Made by a program: the position numbers and the translations under genes. Under the pieces are notes generated by a model. The model saw only the letters and a program-made list of their open reading frames with translations, did no database searches and had not been told where the DNA came from. Shown one piece after another: positions 8,592 through 18,011 of a stretch of 64,000 bases of DNA (position 1 is its first letter; each line of letters opens with the position of its first letter). The DNA is from Brevibacterium sp. CCUG 69071. Its GTDB lineage: Bacteria > Actinomycetota > Actinomycetes > Actinomycetales > Brevibacteriaceae. The stretch covers positions 1 to 64,000 of the forward strand of contig NZ_PGFV01000005.1 of the NCBI RefSeq assembly GCF_021023135.1, in the 5' to 3' direction.

Positions 8592-10811
8592 TTGTCGGTT
8601 GAATACGTCAAGACCGAAGAGGGGATGCCGCCGGTCGCCGTGGTCGAACGACCCCGCTGGACACCGGCGAAGATCGTCCTGTGGGTGGTCATCGCGCTGA
8701 TCGCGGCCGCCGGCTGGACGATGGTCGCGTTCGTCCGCGGTGAGGAGATGTCGGCGAGCTGGTTCGTCGCCGCCGCCGTCGGCAGCTATCTCATCGGCTT
8801 CCGCTTCTACGCCAAATTCATCGAATGGAAGATCTGCCGGCCCGACCCGAAGCGGGCCACGCCGGCGGAGCTCAACGACAACGGCCGCGACTTCGCCCCG
8901 ACCGACCGCAGGGTGCTCTTCGGCCACCACTTCGCCGCCATCTCCGGTGCCGGTCCGCTCGTCGGACCGATCCTCGCCGCCCAGATGGGCTACCTGCCGG
9001 GAACCCTGTGGATCATCCTCGGCGTGATCGTCGCCGGCGGCGTGCAGGACTACATGGTGCTGTTCTTCTCGATGCGGCGCAACGGCCGCTCCCTCGGACA
9101 GATGACCCGCGACGAGCTGGGCCGCACCGGCGGCATCATCGCCTCGCTCGGCATCATCCTCATCATGGTCATCCTCATCGCAGTCCTCGGCGTCGTCATC
9201 ATCAACGCCCTGGCCGAGAGCCCCTGGGGAGTCTTCTCGATCGCGATGACCATTCCGATCGCCGTCTTCATGGGCATCTACATGCGCTACCTGCGCCCGG
9301 GCAAGGTCATCGAGACCTCGGTCATCGGCATCGTGCTCCTGGTCCTGGCGATCATCGCCGGCGGCTGGGTCCACAACTCCCCCGTCTGGTCGGAGTTCTT
9401 CCACCTCGACAAGGTCACCCTGGCCTGGTGCCTGATGATCTACGGCTTCCTCGCCGCCGTGCTTCCTGTCTGGGTACTGCTGGCCCCGCGTGACTACCTC
9501 TCGACCTTCATGAAGATCGGCACCATCGTCCTGCTGGCCGTCGGCATCCTCATCGTCAACCCGAGCGTGCAGATGCCGGCCGTGACCGAATTCGCGTTTA
9601 ACTCCGCCGGCCCGGCCTTCGCTGGAGCTCTGTTCCCATTCCTCTTCATCACCATCGCCTGCGGGGCGCTGTCGGGATTCCACGCCCTCATCTCCTCGGG
9701 GACCACCCCGAAGCTGATCGAGAAGGAATCCCAGGCGCGCCTCATCGGCTACGGCGGCATGCTCATGGAATCCTTCGTCGCGATCATGGCCCTGGTGGCC
9801 GCGATCTGCCTCGACAAGGGACTGTACTTCGCAATGAACGCTGCGGAGCCGCTGACCGGCGGGACCGTGCAGGGTGCCTCGGACTTCATCAACAACACGC
9901 TGGGCATGTCCGGTGTCGAGACGAGTCCGGAGATCCTCGATCAGGCCGCCCGCGACGTCGGTGAGGAGAGCATCGTCTCCCGTACCGGCGGCGCGCCGAC
10001 CCTGGCCATGGGCATGGCCCACATCCTCCACAATGTGTTCGGTGGGCCCGCGTGGATGTCCTTCTGGTACCACTTCGCGGTGATGTTCGAAGCCCTGTTC
10101 ATCCTCACCACCATCGATGCCGGCACCCGCGTGGCCCGGTTCATGCTCAGCGATGCCCTCGGCAACTTCTCGAAGAGGTTCCGTGATCCCTCGTGGACTC
10201 CCGGTGCCTGGCTGACGACGGCGATCATGGTCGCTGCGTGGGGCTCGATCCTGCTGATGGGTGTGACCGACCCGCTCGGGGGCATCAATACGCTGTTCCC
10301 GCTGTTCGGCATCTCCAATCAGCTGCTCGCAGCGATCGCCTTGGCGGTGATCTTCGCGATCGTGTGCAAGATGGGCCTGGCCAAGTGGGCCTGGATCCCG
10401 GGCATCCCACTGGTCTGGGACCTTGTGGTGACGATGACGGCCTCCTGGCAGAAGATCTTCTCCTCGGATCCGCTGCTCGGCTACTGGGCTCAGCACTTCG
10501 CCTACAAGGACGCGCTGGCCGCCGGCGAGACTTCCCTGGGCAACACCGAGGGTGTCGAGGCGATGAGCGCGGTCGTGCGCAACACCTTCGTCCAGGGCAC
10601 CCTGTCGATCGTCTTCGCGCTGCTCGTGGCCATGGTCGTCGTGATGGCGGTGTGGAAGTCGATCGAAGCCATCCGGAAGGGCTCCCTGCCGACCACCGAG
10701 GAGCCGTTCACCGAGACGAAGATCTTCGCCCCCGCCGGCCTCATCGCCCGCAAGCCCGAGCGTGAGGTCCAGGCGCAGTGGGACGAGCATCGGTCAGCGG
10801 GACGCTCATGA
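8592..10811 (+). CDS. cstA: CstA family carbon-starvation protein, probable pyruvate (or peptide) transporter
   Basis: 739 aa integral membrane protein with some 16-18 hydrophobic segments. CstA homologues take up pyruvate in enterobacteria and have also been linked to peptide use. Recognisable family blocks are HHFAAISGAGPLVGPILAAQ, GVIVAGGVQDYMVLFFSMRR, GFHALISSGTTPKLI and TLFPLFGISNQLLAAIAL. The start is TTG 8592, because GAGGAGG lies five bases upstream; in-frame codons further up give a non-membrane, unconserved stretch. A -10-like TATAGT (8457-8462) may mark the promoter. The stop overlaps the next start (ATGA), coupling it to its small partner. Confidence 0.93.
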   Translation: MSVEYVKTEEGMPPVAVVERPRWTPAKIVLWVVIALIAAAGWTMVAFVRGEEMSASWFVAAAVGSYLIGFRFYAKFIEWKICRPDPKRATPAELNDNGRDFAPTDRRVLFGHHFAAISGAGPLVGPILAAQMGYLPGTLWIILGVIVAGGVQDYMVLFFSMRRNGRSLGQMTRDELGRTGGIIASLGIILIMVILIAVLGVVIINALAESPWGVFSIAMTIPIAVFMGIYMRYLRPGKVIETSVIGIVLLVLAIIAGGWVHNSPVWSEFFHLDKVTLAWCLMIYGFLAAVLPVWVLLAPRDYLSTFMKIGTIVLLAVGILIVNPSVQMPAVTEFAFNSAGPAFAGALFPFLFITIACGALSGFHALISSGTTPKLIEKESQARLIGYGGMLMESFVAIMALVAAICLDKGLYFAMNAAEPLTGGTVQGASDFINNTLGMSGVETSPEILDQAARDVGEESIVSRTGGAPTLAMGMAHILHNVFGGPAWMSFWYHFAVMFEALFILTTIDAGTRVARFMLSDALGNFSKRFRDPSWTPGAWLTTAIMVAAWGSILLMGVTDPLGGINTLFPLFGISNQLLAAIALAVIFAIVCKMGLAKWAWIPGIPLVWDLVVTMTASWQKIFSSDPLLGYWAQHFAYKDALAAGETSLGNTEGVEAMSAVVRNTFVQGTLSIVFALLVAMVVVMAVWKSIEAIRKGSLPTTEEPFTETKIFAPAGLIARKPEREVQAQWDEHRSAGRS

Positions 10812-11044
10812 GTGCGGCACATCCGCTCGAGGACGCCCTGCGCAACCCGTGGACGACGCTGCGCCGAGGCGGGGCCTGGCTGCACTGGTATCTCAAGGAG
10901 ATCATGGGCGAGAACGCCTACCTCCACTACATCGAATCCTATGAGCGCCGCCACGGCACTCGCGAGGGGGCGATGGGTGAGCGGGAGTTCTGGCGCGATC
11001 ACACCGACGAACAGGATCGCAACCCCAAGGCCCGGTGCTGCTGA
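10808..11044 (+). CDS. YbdD/YjiX family small protein, partner of CstA
   Basis: 78 aa. Short soluble proteins of this family are encoded directly after cstA/btsT-type transporters in many bacteria and are needed for or modulate transport. Family features seen are GGAWLHWYLKEIMGENAY, YERRHGT and the C-terminal EREFWRD with a Cys-Cys end. The ATG overlaps the cstA stop, implying coupled translation and roughly equal amounts. It is closed by a perfect hairpin 33 bases after the stop. Confidence 0.9.
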   Translation: MSAAHPLEDALRNPWTTLRRGGAWLHWYLKEIMGENAYLHYIESYERRHGTREGAMGEREFWRDHTDEQDRNPKARCC

Positions 11045-11076
11045 AACACCGAGCCAGGGTGTTCGACCCTGACACA

Positions 11077-11107
11077 GCGGCCCGCGGCGAATCTCGCCGC
11101 GGGCCGC
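11077..11107 (+). terminator. Terminator after cstA operon
   Basis: A perfect 14-bp stem GCGGCCCGCGGCGA / TCGCCGCGGGCCGC has a 3-base loop and is followed by TTCGTCTCTCTG, a weak pyrimidine tract. The position fits the end of the cstA operon. Confidence 0.85.
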
Positions 11108-11159
11108 TTCGTCTCTCTGTTTCGTCTCTGTGTTTCGTCTCTGTGTTTCGTCTCTCTGC
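11108..11159. repeat. 13-bp tandem repeat, four copies
   Basis: Four head-to-tail copies of TTCGTCTCTSTGT begin at 11108, 11121, 11134 and 11147, directly after the cstA terminator stem. They are pyrimidine-rich on the plus strand and lie in the spacer before the convergent exonuclease gene. Confidence 0.85.
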
Positions 11160-11228
11160 TGTGTCGCTCCGCCTCGTCCCTCTGCCTCGTCGTTCTGCCG
11201 AGGCGGAGGCTTCACCTGGGTCGAGCGC

Positions 11229-12041
11229 TCACTTCGCCTGAGGCAGGTCGTAGTCGATGACCAGCGGGGCGTGATCGGACCACCGTTCGCCCCAGCTGTC
11301 GGCCTTGTCGACGGTGGCCTTGACCGCCGCCGCGGCCAGCGCCGGGGTCGCCATGTGATAGTCGATCCGCCATCCTGCATTGTTGTCGAAGGCCTGGCCG
11401 CGCATGGACCACCAGGTGTAGGGCCCGTCGACGTCTCCGCTCAGGCTGCGATGGACATCGACGAAGCCGAGGTCGCCGAAGAACCCGTCGAAGTAGGCGC
11501 GCTCCTCAGGCAGGAAACCGGCCTTCTTCCGGTTGGCCTTCCAGTTCTTGAGGTCCCGTTCGGTGTGGCAGACATTGAGATCGCCGGTGATGAGAACGTG
11601 GTCGGCGTGCTGCGCGAGCTCCGGCATCCGCACGGTCATCCGGTCGAGGAACCGGTACTTGTCCTCCTGCTTGGGGGTGTCGACCTCACCCGAGTGGACG
11701 TAGGCGGACACGAGCGTGAGCAGCGATCCGTCGCCGAGGCGGTAGTCGGTCTCGAGCCAGCGTCCGGCCCGGTCGAAATAGCCGTCCGAGCCCAGCCCCT
11801 CACGGACCTCGACCGGGGCGGTGCGGGCCATCACAGCGACTCCGGCGCGGCCTTTCGCCTCGGCGTCGTGGCTGACCGTGGTGTACCCCGTGTCCTCGAG
11901 AACCGAGTGTGCGATGTCGTTGGCGGCGCGGACCTCCTGGAGGGTGATGAAGTCGGGCTGCGAAGCATCGACCCAGGTGGGCATCCCCTTTCTCCACGCG
12001 GCGCGAACTCCGTTGACGTTGACTGATGCGATCCGAATCAT
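11229..12041 (-). CDS. xthA: Exodeoxyribonuclease III (xth/ExoA type AP endonuclease)
   Basis: 270 aa of the exonuclease-endonuclease-phosphatase fold. It cuts 5' of abasic sites and degrades 3' ends in base excision repair. Active-site motifs are in order: SVNVNGVRAA (Asn), ITLQEVRA (metal-binding Glu), ITGDLNVCHTERDLKNW (Asp/Asn) and WSDHAPLVIDYDL (catalytic Asp-His). ATG 12041 has AGGAC upstream; an ATG four codons earlier has none. It is convergent with the cstA operon and divergent from a GNAT gene, with 85 bases between starts. Confidence 0.95.
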   Translation of the reverse strand: MIRIASVNVNGVRAAWRKGMPTWVDASQPDFITLQEVRAANDIAHSVLEDTGYTTVSHDAEAKGRAGVAVMARTAPVEVREGLGSDGYFDRAGRWLETDYRLGDGSLLTLVSAYVHSGEVDTPKQEDKYRFLDRMTVRMPELAQHADHVLITGDLNVCHTERDLKNWKANRKKAGFLPEERAYFDGFFGDLGFVDVHRSLSGDVDGPYTWWSMRGQAFDNNAGWRIDYHMATPALAAAAVKATVDKADSWGERWSDHAPLVIDYDLPQAK

Positions 12042-12126
12042 GTGTCCTATCATGGCATGAGCGCACTACTCTTACGGGACAGGGCGTTATAGAGTGATGG
12101 AAAGAAGAGATATTTCAGGAGGCGCA

Positions 12127-12615
12127 ATGGCTGATGACGAGACATTCGATCCCGAGCAGCTGAGCATCAGCCCGCTCGACGAAGTCGACGCCCGCGAGAT
12201 GCGGGAATTCCTGCTGGGTGCGCAGAAGAACTTCTGGGGAGATCGCGACCTCAGCGGCGACCACGACGCCTACTGGTTCCGCCAGTTCGTCACCTCGGGA
12301 CTGGTCGCACGCTATCGGTCGGAGATCGTGGGCTACCTGCTCGGTGTGATTCCCCACGACGGGCCCGCCTACATCCACTTGGTGGCCGCGCGGACGGACT
12401 TCCGCCACCGCGGCATCGGGCGGCACCTCTACCAGCACTTCATCGATCACGCCCGCAATCTAGGTGTGGCTTCGGTGCAGGCGACGACGCTGCCGGACTC
12501 CTCCGGAGCGATCTCCTTCCACTCCTCGCTCGGGTTCAGCGGTGAACTCATCGAGGGCTATGCAGGGGAGAACAATCCGCGGGTCTTCTTCGAGCTCAAA
12601 CTGGCCGAGGAGTAG
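12127..12615 (+). CDS. GNAT family N-acetyltransferase
   Basis: 162 aa, single GNAT domain. The acetyl-CoA pyrophosphate loop is FRHRGIGRHLYQHF (R/Q-x-x-G-x-G pattern); it follows the strand YIHLVAA and precedes the C-terminal SFHSSLGFSGE typical of these enzymes. ATG 12127 has AGGAGG four bases upstream. The substrate cannot be told from the sequence. The gene is monocistronic and ends in a very strong bidirectional terminator shared with folD. Confidence 0.85.
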   Translation: MADDETFDPEQLSISPLDEVDAREMREFLLGAQKNFWGDRDLSGDHDAYWFRQFVTSGLVARYRSEIVGYLLGVIPHDGPAYIHLVAARTDFRHRGIGRHLYQHFIDHARNLGVASVQATTLPDSSGAISFHSSLGFSGELIEGYAGENNPRVFFELKLAEE

Positions 12616-12625
12616 CCTCCACAGA

Positions 12626-12685
12626 GCGCGAAAAGACGGCGGCTCGGTCACCACTCATGGTGACCGAGCCGCCGTCTTTTCGCGC
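12626..12685. terminator. Bidirectional terminator, 27-bp perfect stem
   Basis: The left arm 12626-12652 (GCGCGAAAAGACGGCGGCTC and on) pairs perfectly with 12659-12685 around a 6-base loop. An A4 run in one arm faces a T4 run in the other. It lies between the ends of the GNAT gene (plus) and folD (minus) and can serve both. Confidence 0.93.
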
Positions 12686-12716
12686 AATGCCGAATGCGGG
12701 AGTGCGGGTGGAGTCC

Positions 12717-13604
12717 TCAGGACCCGCTGGCTGCCCTCTCCGCCGAGTCCACGACGTTCTTGAGCAGCAGCGCCCTGGTCATCGGGCCCACTCCCCCGGG
12801 GTTCGGTGAGACCCAGGCCGCCACCTCGGCGACTCCGGGATCGACGTCGCCGACGATTCTCGACTTGCCGGTCTCGGGGTCGGTCTCGCGTGAGACGCCG
12901 ACGTCGAGGACGATCGCACCGGGCTTGACCGCCTCGGCGGAGACGATCCGGGCGGACCCTGCGGCGGCGACGATGATATCCGCCTGAGCCAGCAGCTCAT
13001 CGAGGTTCCGAGTCCCGGTGTGGGTCAGCGTCACCGTCGCGTTGTACTCGCGACGGGTCAGCAGGGCTCCGATCGAACGGCCGACGGTGACGCCGCGGCC
13101 GATGACCACGACGTGCTTGCCGGCGAGTTCGATGCCGTTGCGGATCATCAGCTCGATGACCCCTCGCGGGGTGCACGGCATCGGGGTCGTGATCTCGGCG
13201 CTGACGTTGAGCATGAGCCGGCCGAGGTTCGTCGGGTGCAGCCCGTCGGCGTCCTTGGCCGGGTCGATGGCTTCGAGGATCGTATCGGTGTCGATGTGAT
13301 CGGGCAGGGGCAGCTGCACGATGTAACCCGTGCACTCGTCATCGTTGTTCAGTTCGTCGATGACGGCCAGGAGCTCCTCCTGGGTGACGGTCTCGGGCAG
13401 GTCGCGGCGGATCGAGTGGATGCCCACCTCGGCGCAGTCGCGGTGCTTGCCGGCGACGTACCACTTCGAACCGGGGTCCTCCCCCACCAGCACCGTGCCG
13501 AGTCCGGGCACGACGCCGTTTTCGGCGAGCTTGGCCACCGCGGTGGTCAGCTCGTCCTTGATCTCCTTCGCGCAGGCCTTGCCGTCGAGGATCTGAGCAC
13601 TCAT
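12717..13604 (-). CDS. folD: Methylenetetrahydrofolate dehydrogenase / cyclohydrolase
   Basis: 295 aa bifunctional enzyme interconverting 5,10-methylene-, methenyl- and 10-formyl-THF with NADP. Features seen are [15 protein letters not shown] (catalytic Lys), [23 protein letters not shown] and the Rossmann glycine-rich [16 protein letters not shown]. The ATG at 13604 overlaps the glyA stop (TGATG), so the two are translationally coupled. The frame is open far upstream within glyA, but only the part from 13604 is FolD-like. Together with glyA and purU it forms a one-carbon block. Confidence 0.96.
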   Translation of the reverse strand: MSAQILDGKACAKEIKDELTTAVAKLAENGVVPGLGTVLVGEDPGSKWYVAGKHRDCAEVGIHSIRRDLPETVTQEELLAVIDELNNDDECTGYIVQLPLPDHIDTDTILEAIDPAKDADGLHPTNLGRLMLNVSAEITTPMPCTPRGVIELMIRNGIELAGKHVVVIGRGVTVGRSIGALLTRREYNATVTLTHTGTRNLDELLAQADIIVAAAGSARIVSAEAVKPGAIVLDVGVSRETDPETGKSRIVGDVDPGVAEVAAWVSPNPGGVGPMTRALLLKNVVDSAERAASGS

Positions 13605-14878
13605 CAGTACTGCTCCAATCCTTGGTAGAGGGGGAATCCGTCGCTGAGCTTCTTCACGCGCGCGCTCAGCGAGTCGACGTCGGCACCGGGCTTGAGCGCC
13701 TCGGCGATGACATCGGCGACCTCGGTGAACTCGGCCGCTCCGAAGCCGCGGGTGGCCAGGGCCGGGGTGCCGATCCGCAGACCGGAGGTGACCATCGGCG
13801 GCCGCGGGTCGAAGGGAACGGCGTTGCGGTTGACGGTGATTCCGACCTGGTGGAGCAGGTCCTCGGCCTGCTGTCCGTCGAGAGCGGAGTTCCGCAGGTC
13901 GACGAGCACGAGGTGGACGTCCGTGCCCCCGGTGAGCACGCTGGCTCCGGCCTGGGCCACGTCGTCGGCGAGCAGTCGCTCGGCGAGGATCTTGGCACCC
14001 TCGACGGTGCGCTCCTGCCGGGCCTTGAACTCCGCAGACGCCGCGAGCTTGAATGCCACGGCCTTGGCGGCGACCACGTGCATGAGCGGTCCGCCCTGCT
14101 GACCGGGGAAGACGGCGGAGTTGAGTTTCTTCGCGTACTCCTCTTTGGCGAGGATGAAACCGGAGCGGGGACCGCCGATGGTCTTGTGCACGGTCGAGGA
14201 CACGACATCGGCGATCGGCACGGGGCTCGGGTGCAGATCTGCGGCGACGAGTCCGGCGAAGTGGGCCATGTCGACCCACAGCTTCGCACCGACCTCATCG
14301 GCGATCGACCGGAAGGCCTCGAAGTCGAGCTGCCGAGGGTAGGCGGACCAGCCGGCCACGATGACCTCGGGACGATGTTCGAGGGCGCGCTCACGCACCT
14401 TGTCCATGTCGATGCGGTGGGTGTCGGGATCGACCTCGTAGGAGGCGACATCGTAGAGGCGTCCGGAGAAGTTGATCTTCATGCCGTGGGTGAGGTGACC
14501 GCCGTGGGCCAGCGAGAGGCCGAGCATCTTGTCGCCCTGGCGGGCGAGCGCATGCATCACCGCGGCGTTCGCCGAGGCGCCGGAATGCGGCTGCACATTC
14601 GCGTAGTCGGCGCCGAAGAGGTCCTTGGCGCGCTCGATGGCGAGGTTCTCGGCGACATCGACGTATTCGCAGCCGCCGTAGTAGCGCTTACCGGGGTAGC
14701 CCTCGGCGTACTTGTTCGTCAGCACCGAGCCCTGTGCCTGCAGCACTGCCCGAGGGACGAAGTTCTCCGAGGCGATCATCTCCAGCGTCGAACGCTGGCG
14801 ACCCAGTTCGAGATCGAGCACTTCGGCGATCTGCGGATCGATGTCTGCAAGCGAAGCCTGCATCGAGTTTTCGGTCAT
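13604..14878 (-). CDS. glyA: Serine hydroxymethyltransferase
   Basis: 424 aa PLP enzyme converting serine and THF into glycine and 5,10-methylene-THF. Typical blocks are [47 protein letters not shown] and [13 protein letters not shown], where the Lys binds PLP. ATG 14878 has CAGGAG upstream. It heads the two-gene glyA-folD operon, divergent from purU over 127 bases. No glycine riboswitch pattern was recognised in the leader. Confidence 0.97.
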   Translation of the reverse strand: MTENSMQASLADIDPQIAEVLDLELGRQRSTLEMIASENFVPRAVLQAQGSVLTNKYAEGYPGKRYYGGCEYVDVAENLAIERAKDLFGADYANVQPHSGASANAAVMHALARQGDKMLGLSLAHGGHLTHGMKINFSGRLYDVASYEVDPDTHRIDMDKVRERALEHRPEVIVAGWSAYPRQLDFEAFRSIADEVGAKLWVDMAHFAGLVAADLHPSPVPIADVVSSTVHKTIGGPRSGFILAKEEYAKKLNSAVFPGQQGGPLMHVVAAKAVAFKLAASAEFKARQERTVEGAKILAERLLADDVAQAGASVLTGGTDVHLVLVDLRNSALDGQQAEDLLHQVGITVNRNAVPFDPRPPMVTSGLRIGTPALATRGFGAAEFTEVADVIAEALKPGADVDSLSARVKKLSDGFPLYQGLEQY

Positions 14879-14992
14879 TCATTCACTCCTGTGGCATCCA
14901 AAGTGGCGAGTGGGACAGCTCTCTCGGCTGCCGCGAACACCCGCTGACCATGCTAACAGCGAACCGGAGGCCGCTCCGGGAGTGTCCGCGGA

Positions 14993-15006
14993 TAGAATCG
15001 AGCGCA
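14993..15006 (+). promoter_or_regulatory. Leaderless-type promoter of purU
   Basis: TAGAAT (14993-14998) is followed by seven bases and then ATG 15006, so transcription would begin at the start codon. No ribosome-binding site precedes the ATG, which agrees with a leaderless mRNA. The -35 is not evident. Confidence 0.45.
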
Positions 15007-15884
15007 TGAGTCGAGAATGGATACTGTCCGTCACCTGCCCCGATGCGACCGGAGTCGTCCACGCCGTGACCGGTGCGCTGGCCGGGCTCGGAGCCAATAT
15101 CACCGAGTCCCAGCAGTTCTCCTCTCCCGATTCCCGGCAGTTCTTCCTCCGCCTGCAGTTCACCGCCGAGGACCCGGTCGGCACCGCCGAGGATCCGATC
15201 GGCACCGCGGCCGGCCCCCTCGAGTCCGCTCTCGCCGAGGCGGCTGTGCGATTCGACATGACCGTGAGTCTGCAGCCGGTGGAGAAGAGAACGCGGACGC
15301 TCATCCTCGTGTCCAAGGCCGCCCACTGCCTCAACACCCTGCTGTTCCAGCACAGTTCGGGCCAGCTGCCCATCGACATCGTCGGCATCGCCGGCAATCA
15401 TGAGACCCTGCGTCCGCTGGCGGAGTTCCATGACCACGAGTTCCACCACATCCCGATCACCGCCGAGACGAAGGACAGCGCCGAAGCCGAGCTGAGCCGC
15501 CTCGTCGAGGACCTCGATGTCGAACTCATCGTGCTCGCCCGGTATATGCAGATCCTCTCCCCCGAGCTGTGCGCCCGGCTGGAGGGCAGGGTGATCAACA
15601 TCCACCACTCGTTCCTGCCCAGCTTCAAGGGCGCCCGCCCCTATCATCAGGCGCATGCCCGCGGAGTGAAGATCATCGGCGCGACCGCCCACTACGTCAC
15701 CCCCGACCTCGACGAGGGACCGATCATCGAGCAGGATGTGGCTCGGGTCGACCACAACCGCAATATCGCGGACTTCGTCCAACGCGGACAGGATGTCGAG
15801 GCCGCGGTGCTCGCCCGAGCGGTGCGCTGGCATGCCGAAGGCCGCGTGCTCATGGACGGCCACCGCACGGTCGTCTTCAACTGA
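15006..15884 (+). CDS. purU: Formyltetrahydrofolate deformylase
   Basis: 292 aa. It hydrolyses 10-formyl-THF to formate and THF, balancing the one-carbon pool. An N-terminal ACT domain (LSVTCPDATGVVHAVTG, regulatory) is followed by a formyltransferase-like domain with FLPSFKGARPYHQAHARGV and GATAHYVTPDLDEGPII, including the Asn-His-Asp type active site (NIHHSF). Between them the linker holds a repeated TAEDPVG/TAEDPIG, a 21-bp tandem duplication. Its position opposite glyA-folD supports the assignment. Confidence 0.95.
   Translation: MSREWILSVTCPDATGVVHAVTGALAGLGANITESQQFSSPDSRQFFLRLQFTAEDPVGTAEDPIGTAAGPLESALAEAAVRFDMTVSLQPVEKRTRTLILVSKAAHCLNTLLFQHSSGQLPIDIVGIAGNHETLRPLAEFHDHEFHHIPITAETKDSAEAELSRLVEDLDVELIVLARYMQILSPELCARLEGRVINIHHSFLPSFKGARPYHQAHARGVKIIGATAHYVTPDLDEGPIIEQDVARVDHNRNIADFVQRGQDVEAAVLARAVRWHAEGRVLMDGHRTVVFN
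15161..15202 (+). repeat. 21-bp in-frame tandem duplication in purU
   Basis: CACCGCCGAGGACCCGGTCG plus one base (15161-15181) recurs with two changes at 15182-15202, and a degenerate third start follows. It encodes TAEDPVG then TAEDPIG in the linker between the ACT and formyltransferase domains. The reading frame is kept. Confidence 0.9.
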
Positions 15885-15961
15885 TCCGAGCGCCTCGGCG
15901 GATCGTGGTGCGATTCTGACACAACTTCTCCGCTGCCCACCACAGATGAAATGACCTGGGT

Positions 15962-15974
15962 TACTGTCGTGCTA
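15962..15974 (+). promoter_or_regulatory. Possible leaderless promoter of the four-gene adenylation operon
   Basis: TACTGT (15962-15967) lies six bases before ATG 15974, and no purine-rich ribosome site precedes that ATG. This suggests a leaderless transcript. The -35 region has no clear match, so the call is tentative. Confidence 0.35.
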
Positions 15975-17602
15975 TGAGCACTGACCAGCCACCCGAATCA
16001 TCCGCTCTCCGTCGCCTGCCGATCCCCCGCGGGCCTGTGAATCTGGCCAGGCAGACCGTGCTCCGGCTGGCCAACCTCGGGCTCACCACCGCCTACGGCG
16101 CCTACCGGCTGCATCCGGCGATCTGGCGGTTCACGGCCAAGCACTACCACCCCGGTCTCGAGCCCTTCGCGAAGCTCAACGCCTGGATGATCTGTCAGCA
16201 GGCCTCACTCGATGTCCCGGCCTATCAGGACTACCTGGCCCGCACCGGGTTCACCTTCCGGTGGTGGGACCTCGAGTCCTACACCCCGACCTCGAAGGAC
16301 GAATTCGTCCGCCGCTACAGCGAGGAGCACCGCTGCTGGGGCGGTCGGATCGACCGGGTCGGCACCGTCGTCGACGAATCCTCCGGATCCTCGGGGACCC
16401 CCTTCAACTGGATGCGCTCGAAGCGTGAGCTGGGTACCGTCCACAAGAACGTCGCGGGCTATGTCACGATGCTCTTCGACCAGCAGGACCTGTTCGCCAT
16501 CAACGCCTTCTCGATGGGCGCCTGGGCGACCGGAACCAACACCGGCTTGGCGATGGCGAAGGTCGCGATGGTCAAGAACACGGGACCCGACCTCGAGAAG
16601 ATCCTCGACACGATGCGGCACTTCGGGCCCGGTCACTCCTATCTCATCAGCGCCTATCCCCCTTTCCTCAAACACCTCGTCGACCGGATGGACTCCGAGC
16701 CAGGTGTCTGGGACGACTACCGCCTCAACGGCTTCGTCGGCGGCGAGGCGATGACCGAAGGCCTGCGTGACTACGTGGAGCAGCGGTTCGATCGCGTCTA
16801 CTCCGGTTACGGAGCGAGCGATCTGACGATCGGGATGGCCGGAGAGTCCGATCTCTCCGTGGTGATCCGGCGAGCTCTGGCCACAGACCTCGACTTCCGC
16901 GCCGAGGTGCTCGGGCCCGAGGAGTCGCGGGTCCCGATGGTCTTCCAGTACAACCCCCTGGAGACCTTCCTCGAGACCACCGACGAGGGCGAGCTGGTGG
17001 CCACGATCAACTCGGCGTCGGTGATGAGTCCCAGGCTGCGCTACAACATCGGCGACGAAGCCATGCTCATCGACTTCCCCCGCATGGTCGAGCTCACCCG
17101 CGCCCATCCCGAACTGGCCCGAGCCTGCTCACAGGCATTCGCCGGCAATGGGATGAAGCTGCCGTTCGTGCTCCTGTTCGGTCGCGCGGACTCCACGATC
17201 TCCTATATGGGGGCGAATATCTACCCGCTCGACATCGAGAACGGCCTCTACCGCGACAACCCGCAGGCCCACCTCATCGAATCCTTCCGGATCGAGCTGC
17301 TGGAAGGCGAGGCCCACGAACAGCGACCGGCCCTGCACATCCAGATGCGCGAGGAGGCCCCCGAGCTTAGCGACGCCGATCGCTCCGAACTCGCCGGCAC
17401 CATCCGACGCGGAGTGCTCGACCACCTCGCCTCGGTCTCCCGCGACTTCGCGCAGAGCATGGAGGAGGATCCGAGCACCGCAGAGATCCACATCGAGATC
17501 CACGACCACGCCACCGGCCCGTTCGCCGAGGCCACAACGAAGATCAAGAACGTGTACGTGCAGAAGAGTCGAGTCAAGGAGTCCATCCATGAGATCGAAT
17601 GA
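15974..17602 (+). CDS. PaaK/CapK-like adenylate-forming enzyme
   Basis: 542 aa. An ATP-dependent carboxylate-activating enzyme related to phenylacetate-CoA ligases. The P-loop is SSGSSGTP at 136-143. VGGEAMTEGLRDYVEQRF, YSGYGASD (A5-like) and LRYNIGDEAML (A7-like) follow. GANIYPLDIENGLY and a C-terminal TTKIKNVYV (candidate catalytic Lys region) complete the core. A long N-terminal extension of about 130 residues precedes the P-loop. The substrate is unknown; nothing nearby belongs to phenylacetate degradation. It is the first gene of a tight operon, its end overlapping the next gene by 14 bases. Confidence 0.8.
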   Translation: MSTDQPPESSALRRLPIPRGPVNLARQTVLRLANLGLTTAYGAYRLHPAIWRFTAKHYHPGLEPFAKLNAWMICQQASLDVPAYQDYLARTGFTFRWWDLESYTPTSKDEFVRRYSEEHRCWGGRIDRVGTVVDESSGSSGTPFNWMRSKRELGTVHKNVAGYVTMLFDQQDLFAINAFSMGAWATGTNTGLAMAKVAMVKNTGPDLEKILDTMRHFGPGHSYLISAYPPFLKHLVDRMDSEPGVWDDYRLNGFVGGEAMTEGLRDYVEQRFDRVYSGYGASDLTIGMAGESDLSVVIRRALATDLDFRAEVLGPEESRVPMVFQYNPLETFLETTDEGELVATINSASVMSPRLRYNIGDEAMLIDFPRMVELTRAHPELARACSQAFAGNGMKLPFVLLFGRADSTISYMGANIYPLDIENGLYRDNPQAHLIESFRIELLEGEAHEQRPALHIQMREEAPELSDADRSELAGTIRRGVLDHLASVSRDFAQSMEEDPSTAEIHIEIHDHATGPFAEATTKIKNVYVQKSRVKESIHEIE

Positions 17603-18011
17603 CTTCTCCCAGGCCCCACCGCAGGCCCGCGCCGAGGCGGTGTTCCTCGGCGCCAACAGGTACCGCAATCCCGTGGTCATGCTGGGTCAGCTGCGTCGGT
17701 GGCCCCGGTTGGCGAAGGCGCTGCGGCGGGCCCCCGGATATCTGTGGCACCGCAGCTACTACGAGTTCCCGGACCGGATCGGTCTGTTTGTGGCGTTCGC
17801 GACCCGCGATGATCTGATGCGGTTCGCACGCACTCCCGAACACGTCGAGATCATGGAATGGCTGGTCGGGAAGGGTGAGACCTCACCGGCGCGAGGCGGC
17901 TTCATCCGCATCCTCAGCGCCGAGGAGTGGGGCTACACCAACGGCGAGTTCCGTGCCGAGGACGGCCGACTGGGCATGATCGACGAGTTCACGAGGCTCA
18001 GCTCGGAATGA
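17589..18011 (+). CDS. Unknown small protein, possibly dimeric alpha/beta-barrel type
   Basis: 140 aa, not recognised with certainty. The pattern VVMLGQLRRWPRL, then GYLWHRSYYEFPDRIGLFVA, then LMRFARTPEHVEIMEWL alternates strands and helices as in small monooxygenase-like alpha/beta-barrel proteins. That is a fold guess only. There are no Cys and no signal peptide. Start ATG 17589 lies inside the end of the ligase gene; a second ATG at 17599 is in another frame that dies early. It overlaps the GNAT start by ATGA, so it belongs to the same operon. Confidence 0.75.
   Translation: MRSNDFSQAPPQARAEAVFLGANRYRNPVVMLGQLRRWPRLAKALRRAPGYLWHRSYYEFPDRIGLFVAFATRDDLMRFARTPEHVEIMEWLVGKGETSPARGGFIRILSAEEWGYTNGEFRAEDGRLGMIDEFTRLSSE

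Noticed and set aside
8496..10790. 764-codon open frame antisense to cstA
   Set aside because: The composition is Arg/Asp/His-rich as expected from the opposite strand of a GC-rich membrane gene; cstA is clearly the real gene.
13605..14279. Upstream in-frame extension of folD
   Set aside because: It overlaps glyA entirely; homology to FolD starts only at 13604 where the TGATG junction gives the start.
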